NCBI GenBank assembly: GCA_018398575.1
Contig: JAGTXZ010000019.1
Coordinates: 1,178,001 to 1,242,000, forward strand
Direction: 5' to 3'
Length of the DNA: 64,000 bases
DNA from: Ampelomyces quisqualis
Taxonomy: Eukaryota > Ascomycota > Dothideomycetes > Pleosporales > Phaeosphaeriaceae
Position 1 is the stretch's first letter. The number at the start of each line of letters is the position of its first letter. Shown one piece after another: positions 1 to 13,699 of the stretch. The translations under genes were made by a program, and so were the position numbers. The notes under the pieces are model-generated. The model was not told where the DNA came from and made no database searches. It saw only the letters and a program-made list of their open reading frames with translations.

Positions 1-740
1 GCTATTGGGGATCTTGTGGGGATCCATTAGGGCCGTTGGGTATCCATTAGGCCGCTACCCCTTTACCCCTGATTACGTAATACTACTAAAAATAGAAATT
101 ATAGAACAAAACAAGGGCTTTAAAATGGCCTATTTAGAATTTTTTATTTTTGCCTGTATCTAAAGTTATTGTACGTTAAAGTTAAAAGAATTTTAAAGTT
201 CCTAAACCTCGCTTAGCTTCTAGCGCTTTTAATAAATAAGAAATTACATTTTTTTATTAACGCTTTGCTACTAAACTAGGGATTTTTATATTTAGAACTA
301 TAATTCTTACAATACATAGCAGGCACAGTGCTTAGAACGTACTTAGAAGTTTTTTTTAAAAAGAATTACAAAAATTAGAACTTTAAACCCCTATAACTCA
401 GGATCTAGAGTAGATATCAAAAATCCAAGTAGGCCATTTTGAAGCCCTAATTTTGCTCTGCAATTTCTATTTTTAGAACTATTACGTAATTAGTGATAGC
501 ACTAGGGGTAGCACCTGTAGCAGCTGTGGCAGCTATTAGGGCCATTGGCAACCTGTGGCAGCCATTGGGGCTATTGGCAGCCTGTGGCAGGCCTGTGGCA
601 GGCCCGTAGGATAGCGTAGGATGTAGAGACTTGTCATTGGGACCTTGGGGCCGTTGGCGTCGTGGCACGGGCGTGGCACGGGCGTGGCACGGGTCGCATG
701 GATACAAGGTTTTTAGAAACTTTTCCTGATAAAGCGTCCC
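1..740. repeat. Inverted-repeat (foldback) element with GC-rich tandem motifs, cut by window start
   Basis: Two arms, about 54-131 and 430-512, are imperfect reverse complements. Both carry ATTACGTAAT, AAAATAGAAATT and AAAATGGCC. They surround about 300 bp of AT-rich DNA. Outside the right arm, 512-710 is GC-rich and built of short repeats: CCTGTGGCAG three times, and CGTGGCACGGG three times at about 662-694. The left flank (1-53) has a repeated ATCCATTAG motif, so the element probably continues beyond the window. No transposase was seen; it may be a non-autonomous element. The only long open frame here (447-743, minus) is low-complexity and follows the repeats. Confidence 0.5.
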
Positions 741-1115
741 CACCAGAATATTGCTGTGATGGCATCATAAGGGAGGACTTATTACCTACTTCTACAACTC
801 GCTATCTTTACTGCCTCTAGAGTTACCTACGCACTAGAAATTTCTCTTAGTTTTTAGAAACAAAATTAATATTTTAACTACGCTAAGTTAATTGCTGTAA
901 AAAAAAATTAAATAGTACGCAGAGAGGTGCTTAAATGTAGTACAGAAGTTAAGAATTTTAGATTTCTTAGATTTTCTTAATTTAGGTCTAACAAGATCTA
1001 CTATAGTATTAGGCAAAAGTACTATATGTAGGTTATTTTCTTAGCCTAGTATTAAGCTATACTAACTTTAGATAAAACAGTATTATATACATTTCTTAAA
1101 CCTTTAGCTAAGCCT
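741..1115. other. RIP-mutated AT-rich DNA, no gene recognised
   Basis: This is the left host flank of the gypsy element that starts at 1121; its last five bases (1116-1120, AGTAC) are the target duplication. It has many TAG and TAA in all frames, and I see no recognisable protein, RNA gene or repeat. The same pre-insertion DNA should resume at 33275. Confidence 0.6.
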
Positions 1116-1120
1116 AGTAC

Positions 1121-1367
1121 TATAACAACGCAGGTAGGTACAGCTATTAGAATTAAATTAGATACGTATTAGAGGCATATAGGAGTGCGTGTTGTATTAG
1201 AGATTCTAGATTAGCTATATACTTATAGGTTTTGTATAAAAGAATAAGAAAAACTTGTCCTCTATCTATGCTAAGAGCTTATATTTATAGTAGGCGTAGT
1301 AGCTAAGTTAGAGCGCTGTTAAAGCGCTTTTAGTTCTAATCTACTAGCTTTCTATATAATCTGTTAC
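1121..1367 (-). repeat. LTR of gypsy copy 1, first piece
   Basis: Bases 1-247 (plus orientation) of the 299-bp LTR, starting TATAACAACG where other copies have TGTAACAACG, a RIP-type G-to-A change. It breaks off inside CTGTTAC, where the hAT element was inserted; the remaining 52 bp are at 26181-26232. Confidence 0.9.
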
Positions 1368-2569
1368 TACAGCAGTAAATAGGTAGGAGTTGGGTTGGAG
1401 TAAGGTACCTTTACGTAAGACCCTATACCTAACCTAACTCTTACCTATTTAATTAACGCTAAAAGTAAGTAGAGGTTAGGTTAGAGGTATTAATTGTAGG
1501 TTAAGGTTAGGTTGCATAAGTTTTGCGTAATTAAATAAAATTTAAAGTATATATCTACTAATCTTATAAAATTAGGTTTCTAAATATATAGTTAATTTTA
1601 CAGAGGCAAAAACTATGCTAAAGATATTAAAAATAGTACAGTAATTACAAATTTTTATTACAATAAAGAGGAAATAAGGTCTTTATTTCTAATATATATA
1701 AAAGTAGAGGATTCTAGATCTTTTACACAATTGCCTAATAAGAGCTAAACTTCTAATAGTACCTAAGCGCAAGTCTAACATCCTTTGCCTGTATAGTAAC
1801 TCTTTTTGCATAGATTACATTTATATTTGTATCTATATTTAGTTAGAAATTTGTTAAAAAAACAGAGTTAGAAAATAAACCCTTAAAAAAACTAACTATA
1901 TAGGCCTTAGCAGCCTCTTAAACTGCTCTAACAGCTAATCTTTAGAAGCAAAGATTACTACTAGTAGTTTAGACGCATTCTTAAGCTATTTTGCGTAGGA
2001 GTTACTAGAAGAGCAGCTTGCAGATAAAAAGCTTAGTAGACCTCTAGTATTAGCAGATCTCTCTAAGCGCTACAGCTTTAAGCAGTAAGTAAATAAGCAT
2101 AATAAAGAATTGTAATAACTTACTACCTAGCTTAAGGTACCTTTTTTTTTTAAAAGCTGCTTTTTAAGTTTTTGCAGCTAGGCTTTTCCTAGCAGATTTC
2201 CTAGCAGCCTTGCTAGCTAGGTCTTTAGCAACTATAGTGCCTCTAGTAACAGCGTTCTTAACTTTAGATTTGCGTTTTTATAGAGCTATAGTAGTAGTAT
2301 TATAGAGTTATAGATTTAATATTATAATAATTTAAGTTGTTTTAGTGCCTAGTAAATAAGCAGTAAGCAGGCTTAGCGCAGGAAATTAGGTCTTAGCGTA
2401 AAATTCCTGCAAGAGCTAATTTAAAACTACTGGCGCTACTAGAAGACTAGAACGTAATAAAAAACTGTGTTAACTTACAGGCCTACCTAGAATTGCGCTA
2501 GCTTTTGTTCTAGCTATATATTAAAATTAAAGGGTAGATTTCTATAGACTTGTTATTTGTTTATATAAA

Positions 2570-3900
2570 ATAGGCTAAAAGGTAGTAAGCGTAGGCAGTA
2601 GGCAGAAAACACGCTAGTAGACTACTTGCGCACAGACTAACTTACTGCGTTATTAGTTGTAGGCTGCTAAAATAAAATACTAAAGCTACACGCTTGCAAT
2701 AGCAACACGCTTTATTACATTACTTTATTACACTTAGCGCTATAGAATCTGTTAAGTCTAAGGAAATTAAGGTTGTTAATAAGCCTAAGGGCTTTCTACT
2801 ACCTATTCCTGTTAGAGTTCTGCTAAATTTTAAGAAAGAAGAGTAGGCCTAGCTTACAATAGTAATATTCTTAGAACTTTGCTATAAATTGTACTAATTT
2901 GTCTAGGGTTTTGCTTCTAGAGATAATAAGATTAGCTATATCCTTAACTCTTGTAGTAGTAATACTCTAAAGTAAGGCTAACTAACAAATTTCTAAGTTA
3001 ACTTTAGCAGGCAGCTTAGTAGCAGCGCTATGCAATCTAGGGAGCTAGCTGCTATTATAAAGGCTAAGTCCTTAGACTAATTAGCTAAATACTAGCTTAA
3101 GAAAAAGGTTAAGAGAGGTAATAGGTACAAGGCGTTGTCTCTAAGGCAACAAGCTAAAAAACTTAAGTATAAGCTTAAGGCCTAGGCAGTAAAGCGTTTT
3201 GATAGCAAGCAATTTAGTAAGTTATTATACCTTTTTATTACGTTATTTTTACTAACATACAAAGCTAAGTAGTTAACAGCCTCTATTGCTTAAGTTAATT
3301 AAAAATAAGAGGCTATCTAAATTAAAATTGATATACGCGCCTACAACATTGTTATAAAGGGGTCTTCTGCAGCAACTTTAGACTTAAAGTAAAAAAAATT
3401 GTTAGCTTAAGCTTATACTTGCGTTTATAAGCCTAGTAGAGCTGTAGAAGAGATACTCTAAAGGAAGTATACTTGTAGGCTACACCTCCTTAAGAGGAAT
3501 AGCTTTAAGACACTACAGGCTAAGGCTAAATAGCTTAAATTTTGCAATAAGCTAACGCCTAACAAGTTGGCTCTAGTAACTAATTAGAATTAGCAGTAAG
3601 TTTATTATATTATTTTATTACGTACTTATTCTAACTAGTCTGCTAGGAGGCGTAAGCTAATACCCTCTCCTATGTTTAATTAGCTTCTAGAGCTCTATAG
3701 TAATAGGCTATACGTTAAGGGACGCAATAAGACTAAATATAAGAAAGAAGTTAAAGATTCTAGTAAAGAGCTAGAGGCATACTACAAGACGCTGCCTAAT
3801 AAATATAAAGATAAGAAGAATAAGGATTAGAGTAATAGCACTTAAGAGAGGTTCTCTAATAGTACTTAAGAGGGCTGTTTAGACGCTAAGTAACATGTAT
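2570..3900 (+). pseudogene. Unrecognised coding relic in the 5' half of the hAT element
   Basis: A plus-strand frame interrupted by TAG/TAA at intervals reads as a very lysine-rich, helical protein, with stretches such as KALSLRQQAKKLKYKLKA near 3.14 kb and KKEVKDSSKELEAYYKTLP near 3.75 kb. The stops fall where CAG, CAA or TGG codons would be changed by RIP. I do not recognise the family. It lies upstream of the hAT transposase on the same strand, so it may be an accessory gene of the element or an older insertion. Confidence 0.4.
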
Positions 3901-4259
3901 AATTAAATCTGCTATATATTATTGCCTAATATAGTTAAGACTTAAAAATTTTGCTACTACTGTAAAACCTAATTTCTTAATTTTTAAAAGTTTAGCCCTA
4001 CTATCTGCCCTCTAACTAGAAGAATAACGCCTCTAGTAGAATGCCTACCTCTCTTACTTAAAGTAACACTAAACTATAGTTTTGCTATTCTATTGTTACT
4101 GCAATTACTACCCTCTTCTTATAAAACATAACTACTTTGTTATTACACTTTTTTATTACACATATAGACCTAAGTAACTCCCCTTTACTCTTAGACAACC
4201 TATACTCTAATCTGCCTAAAATACTCTACAAATTTATACTTAACGCCTTCTAAATCTTT

Positions 4260-5513
4260 AAGTCTAGAATTAAGAGAATAGTTACTATCTTTAAGTAGCT
4301 AATTTAAGACAATGCTACTATATGTGCTGCATAGGATGCCTAGTAGCAGAACACGTTATAGGCCTAAGACCTTAATAATTCTAATTCTTAATAGAGTAGA
4401 GCCAAACGTTCTACTATTATATAGACTTAATTTAGAGAAGAAGCCTATATTAAAAGCAGTAAACTACACGTATATTACCTAAACTGTAGGCATATACTTT
4501 AACACCTAACTAACAAGTATATAGAGACAAAATACCTTAGCAACTACCTTTAGTCTAATAGTTATAGAGAAGTTATAGAATCTATCTATATAAGGTAGCT
4601 ACTTTTATTTGTTACACTATTACGTCTACAACTTCTGCAACTGTTTACTACTTAGCAATTTAAACTAGAAATTGTACAAGTACTTCTTAATAGGAACTAG
4701 TCTTTTTGAATATTAGAGTAACTCTTATTTTGCTACTTTATAGAGTTTCTCTAGCCTAGCACTACTATACCTAGCTAATACAAGTTTACTCTTATACTCT
4801 AGAAACAATACAAGCAAGTAACTAAAAACCTTCTTTCTAATCTTAGTAAGTTAACAAAAATCTTAATTGCCTTTAACACCTAGTCTGTAGCTAACTACCT
4901 AAGCTTTTTGGCTATTAAAGCCTATTATATTAATACTAGTTAGTAGATAAGAAAAGTTCTATTAGATTTTGTACCCTTGCGTAAGCAGCACACTAAGGTT
5001 TCTATAGTATCTAATCTTATGCAGGTACTTAAAAACACAAAAATATCAAAACAATTACTAGTAGTTACCTGCAATAACGCTTTAAACAACAGTACTCTTA
5101 GCAGAAGCCTAGAAAGCAATCTTACTAATAAGGGGGTTTCTTAGAACGCAAAGGAAAACACTATACTATGCCTTGCCTATATTATTAACCTAGTAGTGCA
5201 GGACATAATAGCTTACCTAAGGCTAACAGCCTTGCCTAAGATTAAAGGGGCTTAGCAGCTGCAACGCTATTACGTTTACTAGATTAATAATAGTATATTA
5301 GTGCCTAACTCCTTGCAAAATGTATGTTATACTCTTTATTACAATTCTTTATTACGCACTAAGCTCCTCTAGATCTAGGCAATTTGTATTGCTATTAATT
5401 TGTCTTCTTAATGTTTTAAACAATTTCTAAAGGTACAATCTAATGTACTGCCAAAAAATTAACTCTATGTAATTTAAGATGTTAAGACTAGATAGAATTT
5501 AACCTATAATATG
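4260..5513 (+). pseudogene. hAT transposase relic, N-terminal part
   Basis: Reading through RIP stops, the plus strand shows a possible BED-type zinc-finger stretch near 4.45 kb. Near 5.06-5.2 kb it shows the hAT core, with a catalytic-region segment like VTCNNALNNSTLSRSLE followed by CLAYIINLVVQDI, which corresponds to the conserved C-x2-H-x2-N-L region (H changed to Y, a RIP-type change). The frame runs to 5513, where the Plavaka element begins. It resumes at 24401 minus one TG, giving DVKTR*NLTYNM then CKRACSLATYIN, the DxxTRWNSTY block typical of hAT transposases. Former function: cut-and-paste transposition. It is now dead. Confidence 0.85.
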
Positions 5514-5899
5514 CGTTAGAAAAACACAACGTTAGCAACATCTACAACATTAGCAACACTATTAACACAACTGTACTGCTAGCTACCAGACAGTTCTTAA
5601 CTGTGCTCTGCTGTACTAAGCAATAATAGCAATGCCTAGCATACTATTATTAGTAGCCTAGTTTATAGAACCCTCTTACAAAATAGTTTATAGTTCTTGT
5701 GTTTAATATAGCTTTGTACTGTCTACACAACTGTGTTGCTAGTTAGCAGCCTGTCCTTAACTATGCTTAACTATAGTTTAAGTCTAAGGCAATCCCTTTA
5801 ATAGCGCTGTTACTTAGTTTAGGTTTTGCTGCAAATCTACACTATCCTTGCGCTTTAAATTAATTTTGCGTTACGTCTATATATATACTTCTTTTATAA

Positions 5900-8800
5900 T
5901 ACTTTTTATATTCTTATGCTTCTAGAACTAAGCTACGTATCTACTTAAGCGTTTTTTATCTTATAGCTTTACATAGTAGTATACTGTACTCTACAGTTCT
6001 ACTGCTTAATTTACCTAATTTACACTAGCCTCTTAAGCTTTATAGGGATTTCTTTGTTACAATCCTACTTAATCTCTCCTCCTTCTATTGTTATACCTTA
6101 TAGACTACTACGCAACAATGTCTTTACGTTCTACTTCTTTAGAACTTTTGTTTTTAGATTACTTTCTAAGTTGTACAGAATAATACTCTTGTATACGTCT
6201 GCTAGCTAGCCTAGTTAATATACTCTAAACATAAATTAGTTTTAAGTGCTCTGTTTATCTTAAGGCTCTGCAATTATAACCTTATTTGCCTTAATTAGCG
6301 TAATAGCTTCTGCAAACGCTATTAACGCTACTAAAATAAATGTTAAGTCTAGGTCCCTCTATTTTACTAACACAGCGTCTATTTTAGACTTTAGTATTCC
6401 TCCTCTTAGTAGAAGAACTACATCTTTACTAAATTTTTTTTAAAGCTCTATCTAGAGTACTAGTTGCACACATAGTTTGTATAAGCTAATAAAGATTTTA
6501 GCCTAAATATTGCGTAGTACTGTTTAATTATCTGCTAAGCCCTTCTAATTAGGATTAGGTCTAGTTTTAACATAGGTTCTCTTAGCCTCTAGCTTAATTG
6601 CCTTATACTTTGCACTATATACAAGTAGTAAGTTAAAGTTGTTAGTAAATATTTTTTTGTTTAGCTACTAGAAGTGCTGTTAGATATACGTTAATGTAAA
6701 CTGCTTAGTTTTCTTACTTTCTTTACTTTTAAACAGCGCAGCCTTAAGCTAGGCTAGCATTAAAAATGTTGTAATGCTCTGTATCTTAGCGCAGTTAAAT
6801 ATACATATGCTCTTAGCTTTTGCGCTGTTTAGCCTTTCTTATTATAGCACTATCTTACATTTTATTATTACGTTAGCTATAAGCAATTAGAAGTTGTCTG
6901 TTTAGTATAGCTAGTAGAACGTTAGAAAGTTGCCCTTAATGCCTAAAATCTTCTAGCCCTATAGGTCTTGCGTAACTAGAGTTTAACGCAGTATAAACCT
7001 TACTGTAATCTTCTCTCCTAACACTATAAGCGCTATATACTTAGGAGAATTAAGTATGTTTTTAACTTCTTCTTATGCCTTAGATAAGTAGGTGTCCTAG
7101 CCCTTTGCTATAACTAGGCCTAATATCTTTCTTATTCTTCTTATATTTATAATTTTCTTAATGCTTGCGTATACAAGGTTGGCAGCAGTAAACAGTTTAG
7201 AACTATCTATGTTGTCCTTCTTACTTGTAAGACAGTGCTAGTTTAAGAAGTTTTTATTGTCTTGCAGTCTACTAAGTACTAGAGAGATAAAAATAAGTAT
7301 CTTGTAGAGACTCTTCTCTATTAGTGTACCTAAGAGGGCCTAGGCCTTCTACTAATAACTATAGTTCTTAACTTAAATAGTCTTGTACAAGTTGCCTATA
7401 ATAGTATTCTTAGATTTGCAGTTATAGAACTTGTTAAAGATAATACGTTCTTATATTACTACGTAGCTAAGAATATTAAAGGCGTCTATTACGCTTACTT
7501 TACTACCTTTTAATAATATTTTGCGTGTAGTTATAAGTCTTATAGTTTAGTATTTGTTAAGTACGCGTTTTACTAATATTATGTAGCTGCATATAATTAT
7601 AAATTAGCTGGTAGACAGTACTAGATAGTGCGCAGTTGCACTTAGGTAGACTTTTAGCATATAGTGTTCTTAGATGTACTACAGAACTGTCTTTATATAC
7701 TTTTTACTATCTTTTATAAATTTGCGCAGTAGGACGTTTTAGTTAAACGCTGTAAGGTGCTGTTTAACTTATAGATTAATCCTTATTTCTATTTCTTTGT
7801 CTGCTGTTAGTGCGCCTATACTCTATAGGGGGGTGTTGTTTATAAAGTAGATACAGAGCGCAAGGAAGTCTTTTAGGTTGCACTATTTAGATTTGCAGAG
7901 GCCTATAGTAATAATTTTAGCCTTCTATGCAGCTAGTGCGCAGCCCTATTTACTTACTATAGATACTGCTAACTATAGCTCTTCTAGTATTAAAGGGTTT
8001 TTTTTATATATATATAGGAATGTCTGTTAGTCTGTTATAAGGCACTGTTCTTAACTGTTGTCTTTAGCTCTATATTAACTAGTTTTATTTTTTAATTAGT
8101 CCTCTTGCACTTTAGTCTAGTTCTTAAAGTGCGTATGCCCTATAATTATTATAAGTACAGCTAATCTTGTTTTTTCTATACCTATTATGTTCCTGAATAT
8201 GCTGCTATTGTCTAAAGATAGCTCTTTTTTGTAAAGTATATAGGCCTCTGTTAGTTAGTATACTATAAATAGGACTATTAGTCCCTATAATAAATATAGT
8301 ATTATAGGCGCGTTATCCTTAAAGTCTTCTAGTAGAGATCTAAAGAAGTTAGCTGCTTTCTACTATTTGTCTTCTTAGTAGTGTTCTATTGCTACTCTAA
8401 TTTAAGCTTGCAGTTTATCTACTATTCTATCTTATATATTAGTTGCGTAGATTATAGTTATAGGCTCTCTATAGTGCACTTACCTTACGTTTAGTAAAGC
8501 TTAGAGCTATAGCTTTTCTTCTAACGCGAGTTGTTTTGCTAACTAGAGCTTTTTATCTTTATCCTTGTTACCTTTATTACACTCTTCTTATTCTTCTTTG
8601 CTGCTAGAGTAGGTATCTTTCTCTAGCAACCTTTGTTATTTCTTTATAGCACCTTTGCGTTTCTGTTTAGGTATAGTAATTAGTGTAGATGTTATGTTAT
8701 TTTGTGTTTGCGTAGTATCTTTATCTCTGCTTCTCTTTACTTTCTTTATAGTACTGTTGTTCTACTCCTCTAGGCACTTAATTTTAGTAGTTAGGGTCTT

Positions 8801-9950
8801 AATGCGTATGTCTAGGCTGTTATCTTTCTTCTTCTTACCCCTGCTCTGTCTATTAAAGCGTTTGCTACTATTTGCTTTAGGTCCTGTTAATAGTTTGTAG
8901 GCTAGGTCTACTAGCGCTCTTGTTATCTTTTGTTATTTATAGTTGTTGTCTTTAGTGTTATTGTTAAGCTCTAAGCAGAGGCGCCTTTACTTCTTGTCTC
9001 TAGTAGTACCTACTAGGTTTATAATGTTACTGTTGCTGCCTAAAGTAAAGTGCACTATATTATGTAGTTAGCTATTATTATTTGTATACTGTTCTGGGTT
9101 GTATTACTACTAGGCTTAACTTTATCTTGTACTAAGGTCTAGTATTTGATTGCAACGCCCTTAAGGCTTCTTATCTTAACGTATAAGTTAACAGTTACAG
9201 CTAGATTGTTATTGTTAGTAATTAGGCGTAGCGCTAACGCGTTAAATATCTTTAAAGTCCTAACTATATACTAGTCTATAAATTTTGGTTATAATAGGTA
9301 TTTAACAAGTGCACTGTATTTAAGATATTGTAGCTTTATCTTAAAGTTGCTATCTTTAAGCTGCTATTAACGTGCAGCTGTTATTAGCCTTAAAAGCAAG
9401 AAGGTCTAGGCAGTTTAACAATGTACGCTGTCTATAATATAGATATTAACGTTGTTAAGTAACAGTTTAGTTGTTATTGTACTAAGGCCTATCAGCTAGG
9501 TTACTAAAGCAGTAGAAGAACTTAAGACTACTAATGCTAACTATATGTGTTCTAGTTCTAAGTTTGTAAGCGTTAGCTATCTTTCTGTGTGTTTAGCTTT
9601 AACTTTGTTGCTATAGTCTTAAATTTCTAAGATTATCTTCTTCTATACAGCGCCAGCTATTGCTTTGTAGAATTCTCTTAGTATACTACTATTAGTTAGT
9701 TAGAGGCATGCAGTATACTTAAGCTATTTATCTGTTATTAGGCTGCGCATTGTCTTTAGGTAGTTAGCCTATAGGTATGCCTGTTTAATCTTGTTATATG
9801 TGTTCTTGTGCTAGATAAAATCTGTTATCTCTTTAACTTATATGCGCTAGTCTACTACATTAATATTATAGCCTATTCTTATAATTACCTGTAATACGTT
9901 ATTAGTAGTTGTTGTCTTTGTATTACTTATATACTATTTATTTAATTAAG
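5900..9950 (-). pseudogene. Unrecognised minus-strand coding relic(s) within the Plavaka element
   Basis: Long minus-strand stretches read as protein through RIP stops. One near 9.5-9.9 kb is a helical segment containing KEITDFI*HKNTYNKIKQAYL. One near 8.4-8.9 kb is a lysine-rich charged region, and one near 7.8-8.0 kb contains KTKIITIGLCKSK-like residues. I do not recognise the family, and one gene or several cannot be decided. The position, divergent from the transposase and inside the same TIRs, suggests an accessory gene of the element. The 81-codon plus-strand open frame at 8655-8900 is the antisense shadow of the charged region. Confidence 0.4.
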
Positions 9951-10409
9951 GTAGCTGCTACTTATACTTATTATTGCAATTCTATAACGCGCGCATTATA
10001 TAATATGTTACGCGTAATAGTTAAGAATAGTACAGGCAGGTGCAAGAATAGTAGAATAGCTACAGCTTAGTTAGTGTGTGTAGGTGTGCTTGTGTTATAT
10101 GCTTACTTATAATAGTATTGTAATATATAGCGTAGTGTAGTAAACGTAACATAGAAAATTACGTGTATTTGTATTACAGTACTATTATTATTATTGTGTA
10201 GTTGTAGTGCGTTTGTAGTAGTAACGCAGCATTATATAGTTATAGTAGTAAGTTAAATTATAGGTGCAGGTAAAAGTAAGTAGAGTTTTGTCCTAGTATT
10301 ATATAGCCTCTTACCTAGCGCTAACGCGTTATGTTATATCTTTAAGGTAAGTAAAAGTATATTCTAGGGGGGTGCCTCTTACTGCGTATTATTCTTGGTA
10401 CAGCACTGT

Positions 10410-10752
10410 ACAGTACTATATAGCACTGTGTAGCACTAAGCAAAATTCTTACTTTCTAGTTTTTTGCATTATAGTGTAGGCAACTTACCTCTTATATATT
10501 ATAGTAGTAGTACTCTCTTTAGTCTAGTAAGCAAACTTAGCTAAACCTACTAGTGCTATTATAGTAGACAGGTCTACTATACAGTACTATAGGATACTAT
10601 ATAGCACTAAGTAAAATTCTTACCTTCTATGTTTTTACATTATAATATAGGCAACTTACTTCTTATATATTATGTTAGTAGCACTCTCTTTAGTCTAGCA
10701 GGTAAACTTAGCTAAACCTACTAGTGCTATTGCAGTAGACAGGTTACGTAAT
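10410..10752. repeat. Tandem duplication, 171-bp unit, two copies
   Basis: The block starting TAGCACTAAG recurs at 10431 and 10602, a spacing of 171 bp, with the same order of sub-motifs following. Differences are mostly C/T or G/A transitions. It is non-coding. Confidence 0.75.
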
Positions 10753-11899
10753 AAGGCTGCGTTAGAATATTTAAGTTATATGCTAGCGTCTAGCAGTTTA
10801 TGTAGAATTATAGAAAAGTTTTTTATGCGTCTGCAGTCCTGTTAGCAAAGGAAGCTATCTATTGCCTTCTGTTTCTTTGCACTATGTTGTTCTATTATAA
10901 TTCTATATTGTCTGTTAGTGCATCTAACGCCCTAGACTATATACTATTAGTGTAGATAGTAGTTAACAGATCTCTATAGTATACGCAGCTCGCAGCTAGT
11001 AAAAAAGTATATAGTAGCCTGCTTCTATTATGCATTTTAACGTTAGTTTAAGATGTTTGTATTTTTAACTAGATAATTCTACCCTACGTTCTATAGATTT
11101 GTTTATAAGAAGATTAGTTTCCCCTTTTTAACGCCAAGTTTACTATTAATATAGTAGTATTCCTTTATTTAGGTGTTCTCTCTTAGCATTAGCAACTAAT
11201 ATTACAAATTGTGCAGTACGCAGTATTTTATAAAGAATACTGTTATTATCTATTATCTTATATTCTTGTATAATAGCCTTGTCTCTTGTTAACATGTCTT
11301 GTAGTATAGTATCTCTGCTTAGTACTAGTATGCTAGAGTGCTTAACTTTCTACACTACTATCCTACCTAGATGTTACTATGCGTGCATAATTTCTTAACA
11401 ACCCTACTCTTTTAGTTGCATAGATTGTGTGCTACTGCTTTAGATTATTAATCTAGTCTTTAGCTAAATATAGTTGGTGCTAGGTAATTATTCTTTAATT
11501 TTGGTGTTTGCTAGGCTAATGTTATCTAGTTATTTTAGTTAATGCGCTAGCCAAAATACTAGAGATTGCAGGCCCTATAAGATAATTTGTGCAATAGCTA
11601 TTCTTGTTTTAGTTAAGTATAGTATTATTACGCTTTTTTAACTGTAACTACACTATAATATTACTCTTAGTTTTTACGCTTGCAGACAGCCTAGCGTTGT
11701 CTTATTTTAGGTATATAGCATTCTTGTGTTTGCATTAGCGCAGTCTTACTACCTAGTTGCGTATATCTTTTTAGCGTCTGTCTTACAGCTCTATAGCTAT
11801 CTATTTTATAGTTACCTGTTACAGTACTCTTAGCTTGTTAATATATTGCCTATTATTTGTAGTAAACTCTTGCTAACCTACGTATACCTACAGTTAATC

Positions 11900-13430
11900 T
11901 ATTATATCTGTTACTTTGCAGTGTAATAGTCTAGGAAGTAACAGTACCTTATAGTTCTTCTCTATCTTGTTTAGGCTGTATATTGCGATAATATAGTCTA
12001 AGAGGTAGGCTAGATCTTTGTAGTTAGGATTGCGCTCTTTAGGTAACTTAATAAAGCTCCTAACGTCTATACTGTTAACAACGCGTATGTCTTTAAGCTA
12101 GTTAACTAAATTGTTAAGCTTGTAGTAGGTCTCTTAGAAGTTAGCTATATATAGCTGTAGGCTGTAGTACATGTTTAGATATGTTAAGATCTGCTAGCTA
12201 CTGTATATAGTCTTAGCTTTTATCTTATTATACTACGCGTAACATTCCTAGCAAATAGCATAGATAACATCTATTATCTTAGTAGAATGTTTGCCTATTA
12301 TACTTTTCTCTACTGCAAAGTATAGGAAATAGGCGCAGACTTTAGCCTTCTATGCGCAGGTAATGCCTTAGTCTATTAGTTAGTATAATATTATGCTACC
12401 TACAGGCAAGAATATAACTCTGTTGTATTAGTAAGCATTGTAACCTTTATTACTATAATAAGCCTGCAGTACATTAACACTGTATATACTAAACGTTCTG
12501 CAGCAATTAGCAGCTTATCTAAAGCTTAGCTACTGCGTGTTTGTAAGGCAGGAACCTATTAATTAGTAATAATACTTGTCTGTTTATATAGTTATTAAAC
12601 TATTTTAGCTATTCTAGCATAATGTTAGTATCTATCTAGGTAGAATTATTGTCTTAATAGACATAACTAAGACTACAGATATTTAGGTTCTTCTTACTGT
12701 CTATACAAGTTGTGTAGTTTAAGGATCCTATAAACTATAGAAGTACTTAGTCTAAGCTATCTGCGTTTATACACAGCACACTAGTTATATACTCTCTATC
12801 TAGTCTAGGTCTAGCTCCTAGATTGTCTGCTAACGTGTATTAGAGCAAGTATTTCTAGTATATACTAGCCTTGTTTATGTTGTATAAATCCTTAGGCGCG
12901 TATCTACTTACTACGTCGCGAATCTCTTCTATTATAAGCTTAGTGTCCTTAACTATTATACTGCTGTAGTTACCTACTGTTTTTGCAAACTGTTTATATA
13001 ACTACACACTGTGTTATTGTTTATATATAGTAAGCTATCTGTTATTAAACTCTAGTATTTTGCAGCTGTTGTATTTAAGCAGCTATTGCCAAAGTTAACG
13101 TGCAGTTTTGCAAATTATGTTATTAGTAACATTAACGCAGGCTGCCTATAACTCTATATACTAGTTATTTAGAGCTACCTTAAGGGTTTTCTATTGCAGA
13201 CGCCTATTATGCGCGTAGTTATAGCTAGTATATTTAGTTTTGTTGCTGTCTAGGTGTTCTTGCGTTATTAAGAGGATATTAGTTACATTATTTAGTTGCA
13301 TATAGCAGTAAAAGGCTTTAGTAGCCTATATAGTAAGTTGTTGTAGTGTTAAATGCAGAAACAATGCCTTATGTTTGCAAACCTTAATACGTTCTGCAAT
13401 AGTCTAGGCATAACTATGTTACTAGTTAGG
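11900..13430 (-). pseudogene. pogo/Tc1-like (DDE_1) transposase relic
   Basis: The minus strand reads through RIP stops as a CENP-B/pogo-type transposase. The first catalytic-Asp segment DLYNINKASIY*KYLL at about 12.84-12.89 kb corresponds to DLYNMDE in active relatives, with D and E changed to N and K by G-to-A. LCINADSLDQVLL*FIGSLN follows, then TNIMLE*LK*FNNYI, LLINRF and a degenerate final catalytic block with ID*GI. The order matches the family. It lies inside the Plavaka TIRs, so it is either an older or younger insertion or part of the composite; its own ends were not found. Confidence 0.75.
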
Positions 13431-13699
13431 TGTTAGACCTTAACCTATCTATAAACTAGATAATATAGGCTTAATGTTGTAGTAGCAGAATAACTATAGA
13501 AACTAGATGTATTTATAATAAGCAATCTACTATCTAATATAGTAAAGACAATACACTTGCGTATGCTAATACTCTAGTAGCTACTTATAGCATTTAATAT
13601 AAAATAAAATCTAAACTTAGCCTTAAACTTATGCTAGTATTATTATAGCACTAATTAGTTGCTCTAGGTGCTTATTACAGTAGATAGCTCGCAATTAAC

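Noticed and set aside
447..743. 98-codon minus-strand open frame
   Set aside because: It follows the GC-rich short repeats (CCTGTGGCAG, CGTGGCAC), is low-complexity and has no domain or conserved context.
1385..1515. Interstitial telomere repeats (GGTTAGG blocks, mirrored at 26000-26155)
   Set aside because: The spacing is irregular and the two blocks sit symmetrically just inside the hAT inverted repeats, as subterminal repeats would. They are not TTAGGG arrays.
8655..8900. 81-codon plus-strand open frame rich in L, V and F
   Set aside because: It is the complement of a lysine/aspartate-rich minus-strand relic; the hydrophobic look comes from reading the opposite strand. It also starts at a non-ATG codon.
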